Shown: in pieces, positions 59,746 to 64,000 of the stretch | Numbering within the stretch: position 1 is the stretch's first letter | How the letters are laid out: each line of letters opens with the position of its first letter | Origin: Pirellulaceae bacterium | GTDB lineage: Bacteria > Planctomycetota > Planctomycetia > Pirellulales > Pirellulaceae | Direction of reading: 5' to 3' | NCBI GenBank assembly: GCA_023382975.1 | Contig: JAHDXO010000002.1 | Coordinates: 23,434 to 87,433 of the forward strand | DNA: 64,000 bases | Translations under genes and position numbers: made by a program | The notes under the pieces: generated by a model | What the model saw: only the letters and a program-made list of their open reading frames with translations | The model's database searches: none | Told to the model about the DNA's origin: nothing

Positions 59746-61059
59746 ATGATCACTAACCTGTACTATGCCGAATTTGCCGACGAGATTTTCGTCATCCAGG
59801 CCGAGGCGGAAGCCGTCGAGAACTCGATCATCACCCGCACGATCCTGCGCGGCATCCGCGATCTGCTGTCCCACGGCATCCGCGTCGCCTTGGTGTTCGG
59901 CAAGGGCGATGAATTCACTCGCGAGTTGTGTACCCGCTTCGGCGCTCGGCAGCATCCTGAAACGAACCGGCTGATCGTTCCGGAACATGCCTTGCCGCGC
60001 ATGCAGCAGGAACGCCAACGCATTGCCGGCGAGATCGCCGCGTTTTGCGAAGCGGTGGACGTTCCCTACTCGGTGCTGCCCGAGACAGCGATTCGCGCCG
60101 AGCGCCGGATCGGGCACGAGAGCACGGGGATCATTACCGGTATCGACTTGGCGCCGATCCGCACCGTGCTGGACGATCGCCGTCTGGCGGTCATCGGATT
60201 TGGCGGCTGGGACGATCACCAGCGGTTCTTGCACGTGCCGTCCGTCTCGCTGGCGGCCGATCTGGCCGTGGAAATTCGCGCCTGCAAACTGATGCTGCTG
60301 ACGCATATCGACGGGATCTTCGTTCCGGGCCGCAAGGGTGGCTTGCTGCAACTGAGTTTTGCCGACATGGAAGAATTGCTGTGCGTGCTGCCGCGGCGCG
60401 ACGCGAACGGCGGTCCGCTGCTGGCCGAGACGATGGTGCCCAAGGTCCACGCCAGCATCCGCGCCGTGGCGGGCGGAGTCCGCCAAGTCCACCTCGTTTC
60501 GTATTCGCAGATGCTCGAGGAAATCCTCACTCGCACCGGGGTGGGGACGATGATCGAGCGGCAGCAGAGCCACCACGTGGACTACGCGCAGCCGGAAGAC
60601 CTGGACGAAATCGAGCGACTGCATCAGGAATCGCAGCGTTATACGACGGTCTACGGTACCCCGCTGGTCAAGCCGCTGGACCGCGGGGCTCTGGAGCGTC
60701 TGCTGCCTCACACGCTGGTGCTCAGCCACCGCGATATCCTGATCGGCAAGCTGCACGCGACCGAACTGCCCGAGGCGCCGCAAACCCAGTTGATCAGCGG
60801 CTTCGTCATCGGCGAGAACCACCAGGATTCGCAACACGGTCAACTGTTATTGATCGAGACCTTGGGTCGCCTGCGAGAGCGAGGCTACTCGGCCGCAGTC
60901 GCCATCACCGCGTCGGACCGCGCGAAGCGTCTGTTCCAACGCAGCGGCGGAACCGCCGCCGCCAGTGGCGTCTGGCAGATGCAACGCCTGTCCCAATCCC
61001 GCCAACGCTACCACCCCGCCGAACGCGACTCGGTGCAACTGTACGAGTTCCAGTTGTGA
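59746..61059 (+). CDS. argA: Amino-acid N-acetyltransferase (N-acetylglutamate synthase, ArgA)
   Basis: A 437-residue protein with an amino-acid-kinase-like N-terminal domain (ILRGIRDLLSHGIRVALVFG; STGIITGIDLAPIRTVLD; VSLAADLAVEIRACKLMLLT) and a C-terminal GNAT domain (PEDLDEIERLH; LVLSHRDILIGKLH; LGRLRERGYSAAVAITASD; RLFQRSGG). It makes N-acetylglutamate, the first step of arginine synthesis. ATG 59746 is preferred over TTG 59740. A TATACT box at 59688-59693 may be its -10 element. The region from residue 237 to the stop is duplicated at 63269-63874. Confidence 0.92.
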   Translation: MITNLYYAEFADEIFVIQAEAEAVENSIITRTILRGIRDLLSHGIRVALVFGKGDEFTRELCTRFGARQHPETNRLIVPEHALPRMQQERQRIAGEIAAFCEAVDVPYSVLPETAIRAERRIGHESTGIITGIDLAPIRTVLDDRRLAVIGFGGWDDHQRFLHVPSVSLAADLAVEIRACKLMLLTHIDGIFVPGRKGGLLQLSFADMEELLCVLPRRDANGGPLLAETMVPKVHASIRAVAGGVRQVHLVSYSQMLEEILTRTGVGTMIERQQSHHVDYAQPEDLDEIERLHQESQRYTTVYGTPLVKPLDRGALERLLPHTLVLSHRDILIGKLHATELPEAPQTQLISGFVIGENHQDSQHGQLLLIETLGRLRERGYSAAVAITASDRAKRLFQRSGGTAAASGVWQMQRLSQSRQRYHPAERDSVQLYEFQL

Positions 61060-61086
61060 TGCTCGAACTTTCTTACGTGCGAACCC

Positions 61087-62067
61087 ATGACTCTATCTCG
61101 CCGCCGCATTCGAATCATTCTCTTCCTGGTAGCAGTGACTGTGCTGTTGCCCTACCTCACGAGTCGAATTAGCAGCCCTTGGCGACGCGTTCGATTGTAT
61201 TCGTCACTCGATGCCGCCTCGCGCGTTGGCTCGACGGAAGAAATCCGAATCGCGTGCTACAACATTGCACACGGGCGCGGCATCGCGTCGTCCAACTGGG
61301 AAGGCGGGAATGCTCGCGAGCGTCTAGCGCGACTGGATGCAATCGCTGACTTGCTTCGCACCATGGATGCGGATGTGCTCGTTCTCAACGAAGTTGACTT
61401 CGACTCTAGTTGGAGCTACTCCATGAACCAAGCCCGCTATCTGGCCCAGCAGGCGGGATATCCGTACTGGGTTGAAGCGCGGAATTTGGATTTTCGTGTC
61501 CTTGTCTGGAAGTGGCGTTTCGGAAATGCCATCTTGTCAAAATACCCCATCGTCGAGGCACGCGTCGTGGATCTCCCAAATTACTCGACGCTCGAAACGC
61601 TGCTGGCAGGCAAGAAACGCGGCATCCTCAGTCAAATCCGTGTACACGATCGCACGATCCAAGTGATCGGTGTTCACCTGTGCCATCGAAGCGAATTGGT
61701 AAGGGTTCAGTCGGCTTCCGAGATTTCGTCGATCGCAAGAAAAAGTTCGTTTCCCACGTTTGTTGCGGGTGACCTGAATTCAACACCGCCGAAATTTCCG
61801 GAACACTCCACCGACGGCGAGGGGCGCAATGCCATCAGCCTCTTCGACCAGTCCAAGATTTTTCGCCGTCACCCAATTTTGCCACCGACCGATGAATCGC
61901 AGTTCACCTTTCATTCGGTCGAGCCCGCTTGCGTAATCGATTGGGTTTTGGTTCCCGAGGATTCGGAGTTTTCACAATACGAGGTAGTATCGTCCCAGTT
62001 ATCTGATCATCGACCCGTCTACGCGGATGTGACGCTCAAACCGGCACCTCGCTTGAACAAAAACTGA
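61087..62067 (+). CDS. Endonuclease/exonuclease/phosphatase-fold protein, membrane-anchored
   Basis: A 326-residue protein with an N-terminal membrane helix (IILFLVAVTVLLPYLTS). The EEP fold shows ACYNIAHGRG, VLVLNEVDFD with the metal-binding Glu, GDLNSTPP and the final SDHRPVYADV. These enzymes cut phosphodiester bonds in nucleic acids, lipids or inositol phosphates; the membrane anchor suggests an extracytoplasmic or membrane lipid substrate. Base composition is lower in GC than its neighbours (e.g. 61741-61800), which may mean acquisition by transfer. There is no good ribosome site at 61087. Confidence 0.85.
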   Translation: MTLSRRRIRIILFLVAVTVLLPYLTSRISSPWRRVRLYSSLDAASRVGSTEEIRIACYNIAHGRGIASSNWEGGNARERLARLDAIADLLRTMDADVLVLNEVDFDSSWSYSMNQARYLAQQAGYPYWVEARNLDFRVLVWKWRFGNAILSKYPIVEARVVDLPNYSTLETLLAGKKRGILSQIRVHDRTIQVIGVHLCHRSELVRVQSASEISSIARKSSFPTFVAGDLNSTPPKFPEHSTDGEGRNAISLFDQSKIFRRHPILPPTDESQFTFHSVEPACVIDWVLVPEDSEFSQYEVVSSQLSDHRPVYADVTLKPAPRLNKN

Positions 62068-62172
62068 GACATCCCAGCATCCGAACCCGACCATCCGATT
62101 CCGCCCGTCCATTGGGCGCAAGGAATATTCGCCGCTCTGTGCAACTCCTTGGGAAAGCAGCATCGCAGACGC

Positions 62173-62604
62173 TCAATGGGATACTGCATAAGGGGGCGGA
62201 TGTTCGCCGATGCCGCGCAGCAGCCGTCGGAGGTTGACGACGGTCTCGCGATTGAGCTTGAGTTTTTCGACCGTTGCGCGCCCGGTCGGCGTGAGACCGC
62301 AGATCGTCAAGAAGTCGGCGGACCAGACAAAATGCTTGTCCCAGTGGTCCCGTCGGGGATGGTACAGTGGGACGACTCTACCGGTCAGGGGGTCCGCTGC
62401 CTCGACGCTCACGAATTTTCGGTTGTTGCAGCCTTGGCACGCGAGCGCCAAGTTCGACAAGGCTTCAGTCCCGCCCCGCACACGCGGAATGATATGCTCC
62501 ACCGAGAACGAATCGGCAGAATACGCCGATTGACTCTGGCAGTATTCACAACAGCCGCTGGCTCTTGCTAAGACCAGACGCCGTTGTTCGAGATGGACGG
62601 CCAT
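62173..62604 (-). CDS. HNH endonuclease family protein
   Basis: A 143-residue protein with the HNH zinc-finger nuclease motif: two Cys pairs (CEYC and CQGC) around SVEHIIPRVRGGTEALSNLAL, ending CNNRKF. The His of EHIIP and the Asn of SNLAL are the active-site residues. The second half (TVEKLKLNRETVVNLRRLL) follows the small-HNH pattern seen in cyanobacteria and planctomycetes. Start ATG 62604 lies one base after the stop of the upstream small gene, so the two are translated together. The substrate is DNA in known HNH enzymes; the biological role is unknown. Confidence 0.85.
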   Translation of the reverse strand: MAVHLEQRRLVLARASGCCEYCQSQSAYSADSFSVEHIIPRVRGGTEALSNLALACQGCNNRKFVSVEAADPLTGRVVPLYHPRRDHWDKHFVWSADFLTICGLTPTGRATVEKLKLNRETVVNLRRLLRGIGEHPPPYAVSH

Positions 62605-62605
62605 G

Positions 62606-63013
62606 TCACGCCACCGACACTGGATGAATCCCAAGCTGGTCCAGCAAGGCCGGTAACGTCGTGTTCCGCAGCTTCGCCAATTGACTGAGCAGTTCCAGGC
62701 GTCGAACGTTCAGCCGTTCCATACGATCCGAGAGGCTCGTCAATTCGACAAGTTCTTCCGCGGTCAACTGTTCCGCCCGGCGTTTCTCGATCAATTGCCG
62801 ATAGCGGCTCCAGTCCCCTTCCGAAAATCCCCGGTTGATTTCGTCGAATAGTCGAGATTCGGCAGCGCTCAGGCAGGGCGGGTCCGTTGCCGGTGGACGC
62901 AGCCGTTGACGCAGCGTTTCCAGCACGTACTCGGGCGGCTCGACGCCCTGCCCGGCCGCTGCCTCGCGTAATTTGGATTCAAGTTCTGGCGCTAAATCAA
63001 GTGTTACTACCAT
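62606..63013 (-). CDS. Small helical protein paired with the HNH gene (antitoxin-like layout)
   Basis: A 135-residue protein. The N-terminus VVTLDLAPELESKLREAA with EPPEYVLETLRQRL resembles a ribbon-helix-helix or VapB-type DNA-binding start. The C-terminal half (ELTSLSDRMERLNVRRLELL; LAKLRNTTLPALLDQLGI) is a helical motif I recall from small proteins next to HNH genes in cyanobacteria. It ends one base before the HNH start. An antitoxin-like or regulatory role is inferred only from this layout. ATG 63013 is chosen because the coding pattern begins there. Confidence 0.72.
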   Translation of the reverse strand: MVVTLDLAPELESKLREAAAGQGVEPPEYVLETLRQRLRPPATDPPCLSAAESRLFDEINRGFSEGDWSRYRQLIEKRRAEQLTAEELVELTSLSDRMERLNVRRLELLSQLAKLRNTTLPALLDQLGIHPVSVA

Positions 63014-63104
63014 AACATGACTGTACCACGAGCTGGACCTGCGATGCAACCGATCCAAATGCAGAATCGTCGTGCCGTGGAACTTGGCAGAAACGGCGCG
63101 ACAT

Positions 63105-63268
63105 TCATGAAATAGAAGCCGCACTGGTTGTTCGGATGCGGCGGATGGCTAGGTCGGTGACGATCAGCAGCAGTGCGGCGAGCACCAGGTAGCGCCAGGG
63201 GCTGCGGCGGCGCTGGACGGTGCGGCCGTCGGGAGCCAGTAGCGATTCGGGGGTTGGTTCGGGACCGA
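63105..63268 (-). pseudogene. Truncated C-terminus of a membrane protein
   Basis: On the reverse strand an open frame with no start reads PDGRTVQRRRSPWRYLVLAA then LLLIVTDLAIRRIR and stops at 63105-63107. It looks like the final membrane helix and tail of a planctomycete von Willebrand-A/BatA-type membrane protein. Its upstream part would lie beyond 63268 but is replaced by the argA copy, so the gene is broken at this junction. The family assignment is an inference. Confidence 0.5.
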
Positions 63269-63874
63269 AGCATCCGCGCCGTGGCGGGCGGAGTCCGCCA
63301 AGTCCACCTCGTTTCGTATTCGCAGATGCTCGAGGAAATCCTCACTCGCACCGGGGTGGGGACGATGATCGAGCGGCAGCAGAGCCACCACGTGGACTAC
63401 GCGCAGCCGGAAGACCTGGACGAAATCGAGCGACTGCATCAGGAATCGCAGCGTTATACGACGGTCTACGGTACCCCGCTGGTCAAGCCGCTGGACCGCG
63501 GGGCTCTGGAGCGTCTGCTGCCTCACACGCTGGTGCTAAGCCACCGCGATATCCTGATCGGCAAGCTGCACGCGACCGAACTGCCGGAGGCGCCGCAGAC
63601 CCAGTTGATCAGCGGCTTCGTCATCGGCGAGAACCACCAGGATTCGCAGCACGGTCAACTGTTGGTGACCGAGACCTTGGGGCGCTTGCGCGAACGAGGC
63701 TACTCGGCCGCCGCCGCGATCACCGCGTCGGACCGCGCGAAACGCCTGTTCCAGCGCAGCGGCGGAACCGCCGCCACCCGCGGCGTCTGGCAGATGCAAC
63801 GCCTGTCCCAGTCCCGCCAACGCTACCACCCCGCCGAACGCGACTCGGTGGAACTGTACGAGTTCCAGTTGTGA
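63269..63874 (+). pseudogene. Partial duplicate of argA (GNAT half only)
   Basis: These 606 bases match 60454-61059 without gaps, with 22 differences counted by eye. The first ~268 bases are identical and all differences lie in the last ~340. The copy lacks the amino-acid-kinase domain and any start of its own; the frame is extended upstream by foreign sequence (ATG at 63173 inside the broken membrane gene). The similarity ends exactly at the stop codon. It may be silent, or a donor for gene conversion with argA. Confidence 0.9.
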
Positions 63875-63973
63875 AGTCTGATAGAACAGAGTGGAGTTGG
63901 CCGAACGATCGTGGCAGAATGATCTGAACAAGTCGATGCGAGGATCGGAGCGCGTCTGGCGGCATCCGACGAC

Positions 63974-64000
63974 ATGTCGACAATCATCGGCCGGCTGAAG
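63974..64000 (+). other. Possible start of a gene running out of the window
   Basis: An ATG at 63974 opens a frame (MSTIIGRLK) to the last base. The 99 bases before it show no gene. Too short to identify. Confidence 0.2.

Noticed and set aside
63173-63874. Fused frame joining foreign sequence to the argA copy as a new gene
   Set aside because: The first ~32 codons are antisense to a broken membrane gene and there is no ribosome site; it is better described as a partial duplicate.

Overview
The window is about 64 kb of GC-rich bacterial chromosome, dense with genes on both strands. It most likely comes from a planctomycete, probably of the Pirellula/Rhodopirellula type. The sequence signs are a DUF1559 pseudopilin with a terminal H-x9-DG motif, several Tat- or Sec-exported enzymes (sulfatase, PQQ-type propeller, Gfo/Idh/MocA oxidoreductase, enolase-superfamily enzyme), a very large Ser/Gly/Gln-rich membrane protein, and a DUF4058 protein. 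No tRNA, rRNA, CRISPR array, phage or insertion sequence was seen.

Layout. 0-7 kb: the tail of a TPR protein, nadB overlapping a giant membrane protein gene, and a four-CBS protein. 7-12 kb: a LyxK-like sugar kinase, a tandem-BMC shell protein, an exported enolase-superfamily enzyme, an exported methyltransferase and a phosphoesterase. 12-15 kb: a reverse-strand fatty-acid cluster (dehydratase, AcpXL-like carrier protein, second dehydratase, ketosynthase). 15-22 kb: ptsI, then two GspF-like proteins and four pseudopilin-like proteins, mostly joined by ATGA overlaps. 22-33 kb: small unknowns, a nucleotidyltransferase, a WD40 membrane protein with inserted repeats and a frameshifted end, a sulfatase, a methyltransferase-propeller fusion and a secreted serine protease. 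33-41 kb: a K+ channel, then the reverse-strand information block infC-ffs-dnaX-ebfC-recR-rpoN. 41-46 kb: amt-glnB-glnD for nitrogen sensing, facing a DJ-1/PfpI protein. 46-52 kb: an ECF sigma / putative anti-sigma / degenerate PDZ protease set, then galT and a GH57 glucanotransferase. 52-64 kb: an oxidoreductase, DUF4058, an RND pump, a GGQ release-factor-like protein, argA, an exported EEP-fold hydrolase, an HNH/small-protein pair, and a 606-bp partial copy of argA joined to a truncated membrane-protein tail.

The main points for a second look are these. dnaX carries an A10 run where either frame slip meets a stop within a few codons. The fatty-acid cluster resembles the rhizobial acpXL system, and one of its two dehydratases has Tyr at the catalytic His position. 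The BMC tandem gene has an internal ribosome site that could release a single-domain BMC-H protein. Two families of short palindromic repeats have entered coding sequences in frame. The argA copy is a recent rearrangement. All assignments come from reading the sequence; no database search was run.
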